In this document: positions 41,530 to 50,518 of the stretch, piece after piece
How positions within the stretch are numbered: the first letter of the stretch is position 1
Layout of the letters: every line of letters starts with the position of its first letter
DNA from: Streptosporangiaceae bacterium
GTDB taxonomy: Bacteria > Actinomycetota > Actinomycetes > Streptosporangiales > Streptosporangiaceae
Assembly: GCA_019245115.1 (NCBI GenBank)
Contig: JAFARZ010000422.1
Coordinates: 29,571 to 93,570 of the forward strand
DNA: 64,000 bases
Direction: 5' to 3'
Made by a program: the position numbers and the translations under genes
The notes under the pieces: generated by a model
Told to the model about the DNA's origin: nothing
The model's input: the letters and a program-made list of their open reading frames with translations, nothing else
Databases searched by the model: none

Positions 41530-42591
41530 GTGCGGCCGCTCTCATTCCTTCTCGCCGGCCTGGTAACGGCCGCCTGCGTCGGCTGCACCTCCGGAGGAGG
41601 AAGTACGGCATCCGGAGGAAGCAGCGGGGCTGTCCCGACGCCGGCCCAGACCCCCCCGGCGCGCTGGGCGGAATTCCGGCACCTGCCCGGCGTGGTGGAT
41701 GTGGCCGGACCGCGCGACGACGGGTCGTTCGTCATCTCGGCGGCGGGCCGCCTGTACCTGCTACGCAACGGCGGCACCACGCTGACGCCGTTTGCCCGCG
41801 GTCCGGGCGGATACCAGACCAGCACCGGCGGCGAGCCGTACATCACGATGGCCAAGGATGTGGCCAGCGGGTCGAGCCACTGTCCGTTCGTTGTAAATGA
41901 GGTTTTCGCTCTTGAGCCGAGTAGTGGCAGGCCGCAGGTCGTCGAGATAAACCCGGCCGGGCAGGCGCGGCCGTTCACCAGCCTGCCACCCGGCGTCGGG
42001 CTGGACGGGATCGCGTTCGACACCACCGGCCGGTTCGGGCACCGCCTGCTGGTCACCGGCGGTCGCGGCGGCAGGACGACCGTGTTCGCCATCGACTGCG
42101 CCGGTACGGCGAGCACGCTCACCAGCGACGGGCCGCCGGTGGAGGGCGGGATCGCGGTGGCGCCGCCGGCATTCGGCGCCTTCGCTGGCGATCTCATCGC
42201 GCCGAACGAGACCAGCGGGCGGGTGTACGCGATCCAGCCCGACGGGCGCACGGTCACGCTGGCGATCTCGGGCCTGCCGAGCGGGGGCGACATCGGCGTG
42301 GAGAGCGCCGGGTTCGTCCCGCCCGGCTTCGGCGCGGGCGCGGCCTCGGCGGCCTACCTGGCGGACCGCTACTCCGGCCAGGCGAACAAGCATCCCGGCG
42401 ACGACAGCCTGCTCAGGCTGTCCGGCGCCGCGCTGACGAAGGCCGGGATCCAGCCCGGAGACCTGCTCGTGGCGGCCGAGGGCGGCGCGCTCACCATCGA
42501 CGTGCGGTGCGCGACCACCTGCACGGTCCGCTACATCGCGGACGGCCCGCCCATCGCACATGCCGAGGGGCACATCGGGTTCAGCGGTTGA
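41530..42591 (+). CDS. Putative exported lipoprotein of unknown function
   Basis: 353 aa from GTG 41530. The N-terminal hydrophobic segment is followed by two cysteines (TAACVGC), neither in a perfect lipobox, then a Gly/Ser-rich linker. The mature part has regularly spaced strands (VDVAGPRDDGSFVISAAGRLYLL, GIAFDTTGRFGHRLLVTGG) like an NHL or SMP-30-type beta-propeller. It contains paired cysteines (CATTC) near the C-terminus, consistent with an extracytoplasmic location. No catalytic motif is seen. The 3' end overlaps the convergent citrate synthase-like gene by 11 bp. Confidence 0.7.
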   Translation: MRPLSFLLAGLVTAACVGCTSGGGSTASGGSSGAVPTPAQTPPARWAEFRHLPGVVDVAGPRDDGSFVISAAGRLYLLRNGGTTLTPFARGPGGYQTSTGGEPYITMAKDVASGSSHCPFVVNEVFALEPSSGRPQVVEINPAGQARPFTSLPPGVGLDGIAFDTTGRFGHRLLVTGGRGGRTTVFAIDCAGTASTLTSDGPPVEGGIAVAPPAFGAFAGDLIAPNETSGRVYAIQPDGRTVTLAISGLPSGGDIGVESAGFVPPGFGAGAASAAYLADRYSGQANKHPGDDSLLRLSGAALTKAGIQPGDLLVAAEGGALTIDVRCATTCTVRYIADGPPIAHAEGHIGFSG

Positions 42592-43852
42592 GCGCCGGCG
42601 CGCGCGTCGGCCCGGTGTACACCGTGCGCGGGCGCAGCGGGACATTCTTCGCGTACTCCTCCATGGCGTGCGCGATCCAGCCGGCGGTCCGCGCCACGGC
42701 GAAGATCGCCTCCCCCGCCCCCGGGATCATGCCGGCCACATTCACCAGCGTGGCCAGGGCGAAGTCGACGTTCGGCTCGGGCAGCGCCCGGCTCCGGGTC
42801 TCCTCCAGCACCGCGGCCGCTACGGCGAACCGGGCGGAGCGAGGTGCCGCCTTCTTAACCAGGTCCAGGAGGGTCTTCGCGCGCGGGTCCGGGCTGTCGG
42901 CGAAGTCACCGAGCCCGGGGATCCGTTCCCCGCGCCGCAGCAGGTCGCCCACGGCCCGGACCGCGTCGGCCGGGTCGCGGATCGCCGCCAGCATGGTCTC
43001 CGCCCCGAGCGAGGCGCCGCCGTATCGCCACGACGCGGCGCCCTGCCGCGAGGTACCCAGCGCGCCGAGCCCGGTGGCGACCACCGCGTAGGGATCAGCC
43101 CGCACCGACGCGGCCATCCGCGCGGCGAATGTGGAGGCGGCCAGCTCATGGTCGGCCAGCAGCGCCATCGCCGCCCGCAGCGCGCCTAGCAGCCCCGGGT
43201 CCGGACGCCTGGGGCATATCTTGTACCAGAATCGCCCCGCTATGCCGCCCTCGGCGAGCCGGGCCGACGGAACGGCTGGGGTCGCGGAGGCCGGCGAGGC
43301 TGGCGGATCCGGCAGGCAGTCCACCATCCCGGCGATGATGTTGCGGCCGGCGGCCACCACCGCCGGCGGGTCCAGATGCAGCCGGAGCAGGTCGGTCGCC
43401 GCCATCGCCGGGACGATCACCCGCAGCCGCTCCAGCGGAAGCGTGCCGCTGGGCAGCGCGGCCTGCGCGCCCGAACCCGCCGCTACGGCGTCGGCGGTCG
43501 CCTGCCACAGCTGTATCGCTGGCCGTCCTACGCTCCCCGTCCACAGCCAGCCAGCGACCTCCTCGAACGGCCGCCACAGCGCGAGCTTGGTCACTTCCAT
43601 GCCGCGATAGCGGAACCGGCCGTCAGCCACCTCGGTCAGCTCCGACTCAATGACGAAATCCCCCGAGCCGGCCGCCCGCCGCGGCTTCCCCTTCGTGTTG
43701 AGCAGGACGATCTCGTCGGCATCGAACAGGCTGCTCCGCCCGTCCTCGCCGCGCCGCCTGGTGAGCATCCCCCGGCTCACGTATGCGTACAGTGTCGCTT
43801 GCTTCACCCCGAGTCGCTGCGCGGCTTGCGCAGCGCCAATCCATTCCCCCAT
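42581..43852 (-). CDS. HTH-citrate synthase-like protein lacking catalytic histidines
   Basis: 423-aa paralogue of the protein at 35769-36986 with the same architecture: helix-turn-helix (AAQAAQRLGVKQATLYAYVSRG) and citrate synthase fold. The two catalytic His motifs are gone. GALHGGSS is replaced by LGTSRQGAASWRYGGASLGAE, and PGFGHLVY by PGLGDFAD; only the Asp motif PNVDFAL remains. The frame is intact and the rest well conserved, so it is not obviously decaying. It is better viewed as a DNA-binding protein with a non-catalytic citrate-synthase sensor or partner domain than as an enzyme. Confidence 0.82.
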   Translation of the reverse strand: MGEWIGAAQAAQRLGVKQATLYAYVSRGMLTRRRGEDGRSSLFDADEIVLLNTKGKPRRAAGSGDFVIESELTEVADGRFRYRGMEVTKLALWRPFEEVAGWLWTGSVGRPAIQLWQATADAVAAGSGAQAALPSGTLPLERLRVIVPAMAATDLLRLHLDPPAVVAAGRNIIAGMVDCLPDPPASPASATPAVPSARLAEGGIAGRFWYKICPRRPDPGLLGALRAAMALLADHELAASTFAARMAASVRADPYAVVATGLGALGTSRQGAASWRYGGASLGAETMLAAIRDPADAVRAVGDLLRRGERIPGLGDFADSPDPRAKTLLDLVKKAAPRSARFAVAAAVLEETRSRALPEPNVDFALATLVNVAGMIPGAGEAIFAVARTAGWIAHAMEEYAKNVPLRPRTVYTGPTRAPALNR

Positions 43853-43925
43853 GGGCAGGACTTTACCGGCCCTTGATCAACGTTGACGGGATTGTCGCCT
43901 CGTGTCGGACCTTAATAGCCGCGGG

Positions 43926-44120
43926 TCACCGGTTGAGCTGGCGGCGGCGGATCTCCTTGAACCGACGGCGCTGTTCCGGGTCGAGCGCCATCCACGCTGC
44001 CGTCGGGGCGGCGATAGCGATCACGATGAGGGCGAAGACCAGCCACCACGGGATGGGGGTCGCCAGCAGGATCAGGCCGACGATGACTCCACCGATGGCA
44101 ACTTTAGCGTGCGGTGTCAT
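43926..44120 (-). CDS. Small membrane protein, unknown function
   Basis: 64 aa with two hydrophobic helices (AIGGVIVGLILLAT and WWLVFALIVIAIAAPTAAWMA) and a basic C-terminus (EQRRRFKEIRRRQLNR). ATG 44120 is preferred over ATG 44132 because ggag stands 6 nt before it. The positive-inside rule puts both ends in the cytoplasm. It stands alone between the citrate-synthase-like gene and the HhH-GPD gene. Confidence 0.6.
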   Translation of the reverse strand: MTPHAKVAIGGVIVGLILLATPIPWWLVFALIVIAIAAPTAAWMALDPEQRRRFKEIRRRQLNR

Positions 44121-44201
44121 ATGCCACTCCATCCCTAGGGCCGGGCGATCCCCGTGTCGCCTAGCACTATCAGCTTATCGCCGTGGGAGTACGCTGCGAC
44201 C

Positions 44202-44786
44202 GTGGTAACGATTCAGATGCCGGTCGAGCCGGCCGCGAACGACCTGCTGAGCCGCAGCCCGCTCGCCTTGCTGACCGGGATGATCCTTGACCAGCAAGTT
44301 CCGCTGGAGCGCGCGTTCAGCGCACCCTATGACCTGGCCACGCGACTGGGTCACGAACCTACCGTGACGGAGCTGGCTGACTTCGATCCGGATGCTCTGG
44401 CCGCGATTTTTTCCGAACGGCCGGCGCTGCACCGTTATCCGAAGGCCATGGCCGCCCGGGTGCAGGATGTCGCGCGGGTGATCGTGTCCGAGTACGGCGG
44501 CGACGTCACGGCGTTGTGGTCGACTGCTCCGTCCGGATCGGAGCTGTACCACCGGGTGGTCGGGCTGGCCGGGTTCGGGCCGCAGAAAGCGAAGATCTTC
44601 GTGGCCCTGCTGGGCAAGCAGCTCGGCGTGCAGCCGCCGGGCTGGCGGGAGGCGGCCGGAGCGTTTGGCGACGAGGGCTCGTACATGTCGGTGGCGGACA
44701 TCGTCGACGAGGACTCACTGGGTCGGGTGCGGGCCTACAAACAGTCGCTGAAGGCGGCGGCCAAGGAGAAGGCGACCAGCAAGTAG
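44202..44786 (+). CDS. HhH-GPD family protein (DNA glycosylase-like)
   Basis: 194-aa helical protein related to base-excision repair glycosylases. LLTGMILDQQVPLERAF matches the first helices of the HhH-GPD domain, and GLAGFGPQKAKIFVALLGKQLG is the helix-hairpin-helix DNA-binding motif. There is no iron-sulfur cluster. GTG 44202 is chosen because similarity starts at VTIQMPVEPAANDLL. Actinobacterial members of this short subfamily are uncharacterised. Confidence 0.82.
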   Translation: MVTIQMPVEPAANDLLSRSPLALLTGMILDQQVPLERAFSAPYDLATRLGHEPTVTELADFDPDALAAIFSERPALHRYPKAMAARVQDVARVIVSEYGGDVTALWSTAPSGSELYHRVVGLAGFGPQKAKIFVALLGKQLGVQPPGWREAAGAFGDEGSYMSVADIVDEDSLGRVRAYKQSLKAAAKEKATSK

Positions 44787-44893
44787 CCGGCCGGCCTTAG
44801 GCGGCGGTCGTGTCAGCTACAAGTTTGCGCATACTTGACATTTTCACGTCAGATAGGTTGACCTGTTGCCTGCCTGCCTTCTAGCTTCAGCGC

Positions 44894-45946
44894 ATGGGGT
44901 CGATTGACACGTTCATCGAGCAGCTACCGAAGGTTGAACTTCACGTCCACCTGGTAGGTTCGGCGTCGGTTCCGACCGTCCTGGAGCTGGCGCGACGGCA
45001 TCCGGAAAGCCTGGTCCCCCGCACCGAGGCAGGGCTGCGAGCATTTTATGAGTTCCGCGACTTCCCGCACTTCGCTGAGGTCTACGGCGCCGTGAGCAGC
45101 CTGGTCCGGGAGCCGGAAGACGTGGCGACGCTGGTGGTGGGGATCGCCCGCGACCTGGCCGCGCAGAACGTCAAGTATGTGGAGCTCACCGTCACGCCCG
45201 CGGCATTGACTGGGGGGCATGGCCCCCGGGCCCCCGGTCACGTGCCCGCCGGAATGCCCGTTACGGCGGTGACCGAGGCGCTGGACATCGCCGAGCGGGA
45301 GGCACTCGCCCGGTACGGCATCCGGATGGCCTACATCTTCGATATAGCGGGTGAATACGGCAGCGTCGCGGCGCGTGCGACGTTCGACCACGCGGTGAGC
45401 CGTCCGCCCGCGGCGCTGATCGGGTTCGGGCTCGGCGGCATCGAGCAGGCCCGGTCGGCCTGCGCGGACGCGCTGCGCGAAGTGTTCGGCGCGGCAGCGG
45501 CAGCCGGGCTGCACAGCGTGCCGCACGCGGGGGAGATGAGCGGCCCGGAGACGATCTGGGAAGCGATCGACGGGCTGGGCGCGGAGCGCATCGGGCACGG
45601 GATCAGCTGCCTGTCCGATCCGCGCCTGGTCGCCCGGCTGCGAGAATCGCAGACGCCGCTGGAGGTATGCCCGACGTCCAACGTGTGCACCGGGCAGGTG
45701 CCGGACCTGGCCGCGCACCCGCTGCCCCGGATGCTGGCCGAAGGGCTGTTCGTCACGCTCAACAGCGATGACCCGCCGATGTTCGGCACTTCGCTGAACG
45801 AGGAGTACCGCCGGGCGGCGGCCGCATTCGGGCTCGGGCGGCCTGAGCTGGCCGCGCTGGCGGTGAACGGAGTGCGGGCGTCGTTCCTCGGCGACAGCGC
45901 GAAGAAGGAACTGATCGAGGACATTCTGCACCTCGCCGCCGCCTGA
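44894..45946 (+). CDS. Adenosine deaminase family protein
   Basis: 350-aa zinc amidohydrolase hydrolysing an amino group from adenosine or a related purine nucleoside. Motifs are KVELHVHLVGS (two metal His), VPHAGE (metal His and catalytic Glu), RIGHGISCL and NSDDPPMFGTSL (metal Asp). A Gly/Pro-rich insertion (GGHGPRAPGHVPAGMP) sits near residue 112, within a region where relatives are shorter. Adenosine, adenine or aminodeoxyfutalosine cannot be told apart by inspection. Confidence 0.85.
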   Translation: MGSIDTFIEQLPKVELHVHLVGSASVPTVLELARRHPESLVPRTEAGLRAFYEFRDFPHFAEVYGAVSSLVREPEDVATLVVGIARDLAAQNVKYVELTVTPAALTGGHGPRAPGHVPAGMPVTAVTEALDIAEREALARYGIRMAYIFDIAGEYGSVAARATFDHAVSRPPAALIGFGLGGIEQARSACADALREVFGAAAAAGLHSVPHAGEMSGPETIWEAIDGLGAERIGHGISCLSDPRLVARLRESQTPLEVCPTSNVCTGQVPDLAAHPLPRMLAEGLFVTLNSDDPPMFGTSLNEEYRRAAAAFGLGRPELAALAVNGVRASFLGDSAKKELIEDILHLAAA

Positions 45947-46002
45947 TCCGCTGCTGACCGGCGGGTATGGCTTTTGCCTAGGTAAGTGGGTAGCTTGCCG
46001 AT

Positions 46003-47001
46003 GTGAGTTACCACGGGGCGGCGCGGGGCGGGGGGCTCCGGAGCTGGGCGGGCCGGGTGGTCCTCGTTGCCCTGCTGATGGTTCTGGCCCTGGCTGGGTT
46101 GCGAGGCGCGGTCGCGACGCCGCGCTGGAACGGGCCGCTGCACAGCTCGGGTATAGCGATCGGCGTCCTGCTGGTAGCGGTGCTCGCGGCGCTGCTGACA
46201 ATCACCGTTATCCGGTCTCGCTCGGCGCGAAACCAGCTCGGTGAGGCGGACCTGGGCCTGGGCAGCCTGGCGGCGAAGCTGCGCACCGTGCTGGAATTCG
46301 TGCTCAGCGGCGGGATCGTGGCCTGCCTGATCACCATGCTCATCGCGCTTCACCTGCACCTGTTCAGCATCAAGCCCAAGCGGGTGAAAGCGGTGTCCGG
46401 CGCGCCGCGGCAGGTGAACCCGTTTCTCGGGCGTTCCCAGATCCCGTCCACAGGCAAGTCGGTCATCCCGCTCAACGACATCCTCTACGGACTGCTGGTG
46501 CTCGCGCTCATCATCGCCGTCCTGGTCGCCGCCCGGTGGTCGTACCGGCTGCGCCCGGCGACGAAGCCAGGCGACATCAACGAGGAAACCGAGGATTCCG
46601 AAGACCTCCGCGAGGCGGTGGAATCCGGGCGGGCCGCGCTGCGCACCCTCGACGACGCGCGGGCCGCGATCATCGCGTGTTACCTGGCCATGGAACAGCG
46701 TCTCGCCGAACGCGGCACGGCCCGGGGGGTGGCCGGCACACCCGATGAGCTGCTCGCCCGGGCCATCCGGAATGGCATCGTGCGCGGGACCGCGGCTTCC
46801 CGGCTGACCGCACTGTTCTATGAGGCGAGGTTCTCCAGCCATCCGATGGATCAGGCCCAGCGGCAGGCGGCAGAGCGGGCGCTGGACGAGCTGGCCGCTG
46901 ACCTGGCCACGCGCCCACAGCCAGCGGGACCGGGGACAGCGGGATCAGGGGCAGCGGGATCAGGGGCAGCAACAGCCGAGGCAGCGGGAGCCGGCGCATG
47001 A
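46003..47001 (+). CDS. DUF4129 membrane protein
   Basis: 332 aa from GTG 46003. Four hydrophobic helices (about residues 17-36, 50-68, 103-120, 162-180) are followed by a cytoplasmic DUF4129 domain (ARAAIIACYLAMEQRLAERG, TPDELLARAI, TALFYEARFSSHPMD). The tail is a GTAGSGAAGSGA low-complexity stretch made by a 15-bp tandem repeat. It overlaps the next gene by ATGA and is the first gene of a five-gene coupled operon. Confidence 0.85.
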   Translation: MSYHGAARGGGLRSWAGRVVLVALLMVLALAGLRGAVATPRWNGPLHSSGIAIGVLLVAVLAALLTITVIRSRSARNQLGEADLGLGSLAAKLRTVLEFVLSGGIVACLITMLIALHLHLFSIKPKRVKAVSGAPRQVNPFLGRSQIPSTGKSVIPLNDILYGLLVLALIIAVLVAARWSYRLRPATKPGDINEETEDSEDLREAVESGRAALRTLDDARAAIIACYLAMEQRLAERGTARGVAGTPDELLARAIRNGIVRGTAASRLTALFYEARFSSHPMDQAQRQAAERALDELAADLATRPQPAGPGTAGSGAAGSGAATAEAAGAGA

Positions 47002-47531
47002 TGAACCGTCCATGGGCTGAGGCCATACCGGAACTCGTCATCGCGGCGGTTACCGTCATCGTGGCCGCCGGAGCCGGCTATGCCACGGCGGGCTGGGCGG
47101 GCCTGGGCGTGGTGGCCATCGCCGCCGCCGCCCTCGCCGCGCTCGTTATGCGCTTCCTGCTTCCGCGCGGTGCGCCGGACGCGGCCAGGCAGGCCCAGGA
47201 GAAGCCGACGGCGCGGCCGGTCAGCGGGTATTCGCATCGCAGATTCGTGGTGCGTACCGGGATTGAACAACGTGGGTTCTACGACTTCGAGTTGCGGCCG
47301 GTCCTGGAACACCTGCTCGCCGCCCGGCTGGCCGAACGGCATGGCATCAACCTGTACCAGGACCCCGCGGCAGCGCGCCGGCTGCTGTGCCGCCGCCGGG
47401 GTGACGCCGCGCTGTGGCAGTGGATCGATCCCGATCCGCAGCACCGGGAACTGCGGGCGGCGGTCAGCGATCGGCGCGGCATCCCGCGCCACGTCCTGGC
47501 ACGCCTCATCGACCGATTGGAGAAGCTGTGA
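46998..47531 (+). CDS. Conserved-context membrane protein of the MoxR/DUF58 operon
   Basis: 177 aa with two N-terminal hydrophobic helices (LVIAAVTVIVAAGAGYATAG and GLGVVAIAAAALAALVMRFLL) and a soluble C-terminal part rich in basic and acidic residues (RRFVVRTGIEQRGFYDFELRPVLEHLLAARLAERHG). It is coupled on both sides by 4-bp overlaps. Its place between DUF4129 and MoxR suggests membership of the same complex; no function is known. Confidence 0.7.
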   Translation: MMNRPWAEAIPELVIAAVTVIVAAGAGYATAGWAGLGVVAIAAAALAALVMRFLLPRGAPDAARQAQEKPTARPVSGYSHRRFVVRTGIEQRGFYDFELRPVLEHLLAARLAERHGINLYQDPAAARRLLCRRRGDAALWQWIDPDPQHRELRAAVSDRRGIPRHVLARLIDRLEKL

Positions 47532-48499
47532 CACCGCTGGAGACCGCCGAGGCCAGCACCACCGTCCTGGACGAGCTGGAGCGGGCGGTCGTCGGACGCC
47601 GACGGACCCTCGAACTGGTGCTGATCGGCATCCTGGCCGGCGGTCACGTCCTGCTCGAGGACCTGCCCGGCCTCGGCAAGACGCTGATCGCGCGGTCGTT
47701 TGCGAAGGTGCTCGGACTGGACTTCGCTCGCATCCAGTTCACCCCGGACCTGCTGCCCTCCGATGTAGTGGGCGCGCCGCTGTATGACCAGCGCAGCGCC
47801 GAGATGGTGTTCCGGCCCGGCCCGGTGTTCACCCAGCTGCTGCTGGCGGACGAGATCAACCGGACGCCGCCGAAGACCCAGGCGGCGCTGCTCGAGGCGA
47901 TGGGCGAGGGACAGGTCAGCGTCGACGGCCAGACCCGGCGCCTGCCGGAGCCCTTCGTCGTCCTGGCCACCGACAACCCGATCGAGTACGAGGGCACCTA
48001 CGAGCTGCCCGAGGCGCAGCTCGACCGGTTCCTCATGCGGCTACGCCTGGGTTATCTGTCCGCCGGTGACGAGATGGCCATGCTCCAGCGCCGGGTTACC
48101 CGGGCCACCGAATACGCAGAACTCAGCTCGGTGACCACGGCTCAGGGTGTGCTGGCCATGCGGAAGTCGCTCGAGCAGGTCGAGGTGACCCCGGACCTGC
48201 TCGAGTACATCGTCGCCATCGTCACCGCGACCAGGCACGACGCGCAGATCCAGGTGGGCGCCAGCCCGCGCGGCGGGCTGGCCCTGGTTCAGCTCGCTCG
48301 CGGCCAGGCGCTGCTCAGCCGGCGCGACTACGTGATCCCGGACGACATCAAGCAGGTCGCGGTCCCGGCGCTGGCTCACCGGGTGACGCTGCGTCCGGAA
48401 CTATGGGTCCGCCAGGTCTCCGCCGACGACGTGGTGGCCCGGCTGCTGTCGTCAGTGCCGACGCCGACGACCAATCCGGCGCTGACCGTCGGCCGCTGA
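47528..48499 (+). CDS. MoxR-family AAA+ ATPase
   Basis: 323 aa from GTG 47528, which overlaps the preceding TGA (GTGA). Walker A is LEDLPGLGKT, Walker B LLLADEINRTPPKTQAALLEAM, followed by the sensor FVVLATDNP and the C-terminal lid GASPRGGLALVQLARG. MoxR ATPases act as chaperones for maturation of VWA or DUF58 partners; the partner is encoded immediately downstream. Confidence 0.93.
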   Translation: MTPLETAEASTTVLDELERAVVGRRRTLELVLIGILAGGHVLLEDLPGLGKTLIARSFAKVLGLDFARIQFTPDLLPSDVVGAPLYDQRSAEMVFRPGPVFTQLLLADEINRTPPKTQAALLEAMGEGQVSVDGQTRRLPEPFVVLATDNPIEYEGTYELPEAQLDRFLMRLRLGYLSAGDEMAMLQRRVTRATEYAELSSVTTAQGVLAMRKSLEQVEVTPDLLEYIVAIVTATRHDAQIQVGASPRGGLALVQLARGQALLSRRDYVIPDDIKQVAVPALAHRVTLRPELWVRQVSADDVVARLLSSVPTPTTNPALTVGR

Positions 48500-49797
48500 T
48501 GCCGGACGACCGCACGGAGCTGGCGCTCCACTGGCGGCTGTCCCGGCACGCGCGCCGCCTGCTCACGTTGGCCCTGGCCGGGATATTCATCGCGACGCTG
48601 GCCCGGCGGCCCGAGTTCGCCGGCGCGGCCGCCCCGGCGTTCCTGCTGCTCGCCGCGGGCCGCGGCATCCGGCCGCCGGCCATCAGCGTGTCCGTCCGGG
48701 CCAGCACTAGCCGCACGTTCGAAGGCGAGACCGTGACCTTGTTCTTGAGCGCGGCCGACACTGGGGCTGGGCCGGGGGATGGTTCTGGGAGCGGCGCTGA
48801 GTACACGGTGCGGTGGACGGTACATCCGGGGCGCGGGCTGGACCCGGTCGGCGCCGCCGCCGCGGACGGATGGCGGGCACAGCTCCTGCTGCGGCCGGAA
48901 CGCTGGGGACGGCGGCGCCTGGGCACGCTCGAGGTGGTGCTCCGCGACCGGTGGCGGCTCACCGAAGGACATGCCCGGCTCGGCCTTCCCCGGCTGGACT
49001 GCTATCCGCATCCGGCCGAGCAGCGCACCCGGGTGGTGCTCAGCCGGCTTCCCAATCGGCTCGGTGAGCACCCGGCCCGGTCCTGGGGTGAGGGCACCGA
49101 GTTCGCCGGCGTCCGCGAGTACGTGCCCGGCGACCGGCAGCGCAGCATCAACTGGCCGGCCAGCACCCGGCGCGGGCGGCTCCAGGTGAACATGTTCGCC
49201 GCTGAGCGGTCGCAGGATGTCGTGCTGCTGGCCGACGCCACTTCCGACGTCGGCGAGCCCGGTTCGTCAGCTCTAGACCTGGCGCTGCGCGGCGCGGCCG
49301 CGGCGGCTCGTGCCTATCTCGACGCGCGGGACCGGGTCGGCGTGATCACCTACCAGTGGGGCGGCGTCAACTGGCGGGGTCCCGGGCTCGGCAAACGCCA
49401 GTTCTACAAGATCATCGACGTGATGCTGGCCAGCGATGCCGGCTGGGTGCAGGGCATGAGTTTCCGGCGGCTGCCAAGGGCCGCGCTGCCGCCAGGCGCG
49501 TTCGTGATCGTGTTCAGCCCGCTGCTCGACCAGCGGTTCGTCGAGACGCTGCGGGACATGCGCGAGCGCGGCTTCACAATCTTCGTCATCGACGTGCTCA
49601 ACGCCGAGCCCCCGGCCCGCCCGGGGATCACCGACCGGCTGGCCCGCCGGATCTGGAAGATGGAACAAGAGGCGATCCGGTTCTCCCTGCGCGAACTGGG
49701 CATCCCGGTGGTGGGCTGGGACGGGAGCCAGCCGCTCGACCTGCCGTTGGCGCCGTACACGCGTCGGCCGCTGACGCACTCCGGAGCCCGCCGATGA
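48499..49797 (+). CDS. DUF58 (VWA-like) membrane-associated protein
   Basis: 432 aa from ATG 48499 (TGATG overlap with moxR). The N-terminal helix pair is followed by a beta-rich segment. The DUF58 signature EFAGVREYVPGDRQRSINWPASTRRGRL lies near residue 208, and a VWA-like strand VVLLADATSDVG carries the first metal-site Asp. This is the usual MoxR partner, and the genomic arrangement is canonical. Confidence 0.92.
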   Translation: MPDDRTELALHWRLSRHARRLLTLALAGIFIATLARRPEFAGAAAPAFLLLAAGRGIRPPAISVSVRASTSRTFEGETVTLFLSAADTGAGPGDGSGSGAEYTVRWTVHPGRGLDPVGAAAADGWRAQLLLRPERWGRRRLGTLEVVLRDRWRLTEGHARLGLPRLDCYPHPAEQRTRVVLSRLPNRLGEHPARSWGEGTEFAGVREYVPGDRQRSINWPASTRRGRLQVNMFAAERSQDVVLLADATSDVGEPGSSALDLALRGAAAAARAYLDARDRVGVITYQWGGVNWRGPGLGKRQFYKIIDVMLASDAGWVQGMSFRRLPRAALPPGAFVIVFSPLLDQRFVETLRDMRERGFTIFVIDVLNAEPPARPGITDRLARRIWKMEQEAIRFSLRELGIPVVGWDGSQPLDLPLAPYTRRPLTHSGARR

Positions 49798-50492
49798 ATC
49801 AGTCTGCCGACAGCGGCCGCCCACCAGCCGCAGCCGCGCAAACCGCCCGCGCACCTGTCGTGGCGAAGCGAGCCGCCCGCGCACCAGCCGCCGCGATCCT
49901 GCTCGGCGCCGCGGCGGCCGTCTGGTCCGCTATCCCGGGCTCGCCCAAGGCTCTGGCCGGTATCGTGCTGTTCGTCGTGGTGACCTGCGTGGTGGGCAGC
50001 GCGCTGCGGCTCAGCCTGGGCTGGATTCCATTGCCGGACAGCACGTTCATGCTGTCCGTGCCGATCCGGGCCTGGCTCGCGTTCCTGGGAATGATCCGGG
50101 TACCGCCGTGGGAGGAGGGCACTGTGCTCGCCGCGCTGTGGCTGGAGGTGCTGCATCCGGCCCGGCCGTGGCACACAGCGGTGCTCGCCGCGGTGCTGAC
50201 CGCCTACCTGCTCGCCACCCACCTGGCCGATTCCGGCGCCTCAGCCGACGCGCTCCGCCCGCAGATGCCGGTGCTGGCCGCCGGAGTCTGCTTGCTGGCA
50301 CTCGGCGCCGCCTTCGCCATGCTGCCCGCCATCACGCCAGGAGGCGGCTCCGCACTGCTCCGGGTCGTCGCCGCCATCGCCGTCATCATCGCGGCTGGCC
50401 TCGCCATGCCCCACCTCAGTAAGCGGCCGGGGTTATCCGGCCGGCCGGCGGGGGTGGCACGCCAGCCAAGGCGTGCCACCCCCGCCGGCTAG
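49794..50492 (+). CDS. Membrane protein closing the MoxR/DUF58 operon
   Basis: 232 aa, coupled to the DUF58 gene by ATGA at 49794. It has about six hydrophobic helices and an Ala/Arg-rich N-terminus. The last 16 codons (GRPAGVARQPRRATPAG) and the stop context lie in a perfect hairpin, so the end of the protein is dictated by terminator DNA. No family is recognised; operon position suggests a membrane component of the MoxR-DUF58 system. Confidence 0.7.
   Translation: MNQSADSGRPPAAAAQTARAPVVAKRAARAPAAAILLGAAAAVWSAIPGSPKALAGIVLFVVVTCVVGSALRLSLGWIPLPDSTFMLSVPIRAWLAFLGMIRVPPWEEGTVLAALWLEVLHPARPWHTAVLAAVLTAYLLATHLADSGASADALRPQMPVLAAGVCLLALGAAFAMLPAITPGGGSALLRVVAAIAVIIAAGLAMPHLSKRPGLSGRPAGVARQPRRATPAG
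50444..50489. terminator. Perfect 20-bp stem overlapping the operon's last codons
   Basis: The arms gccggcgggggtggcacgcc and its exact complement are separated by the 6-nt loop agccaa. The stem ends one base before the TAG. It lies between convergent genes that are only 26 bp apart, so it can terminate both. It lacks a U-tract, as is common in high-GC actinobacteria. Confidence 0.85.
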
Positions 50493-50518
50493 TCAGCCGC
50501 AACGGGCCGGCTGGCCGG

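Noticed and set aside
44835..44857. TTGACA followed by gatagg as a promoter for the adenosine deaminase gene
   Set aside because: Spacing between the two boxes is far too short and no proper -10 hexamer lies at 16-18 bp.
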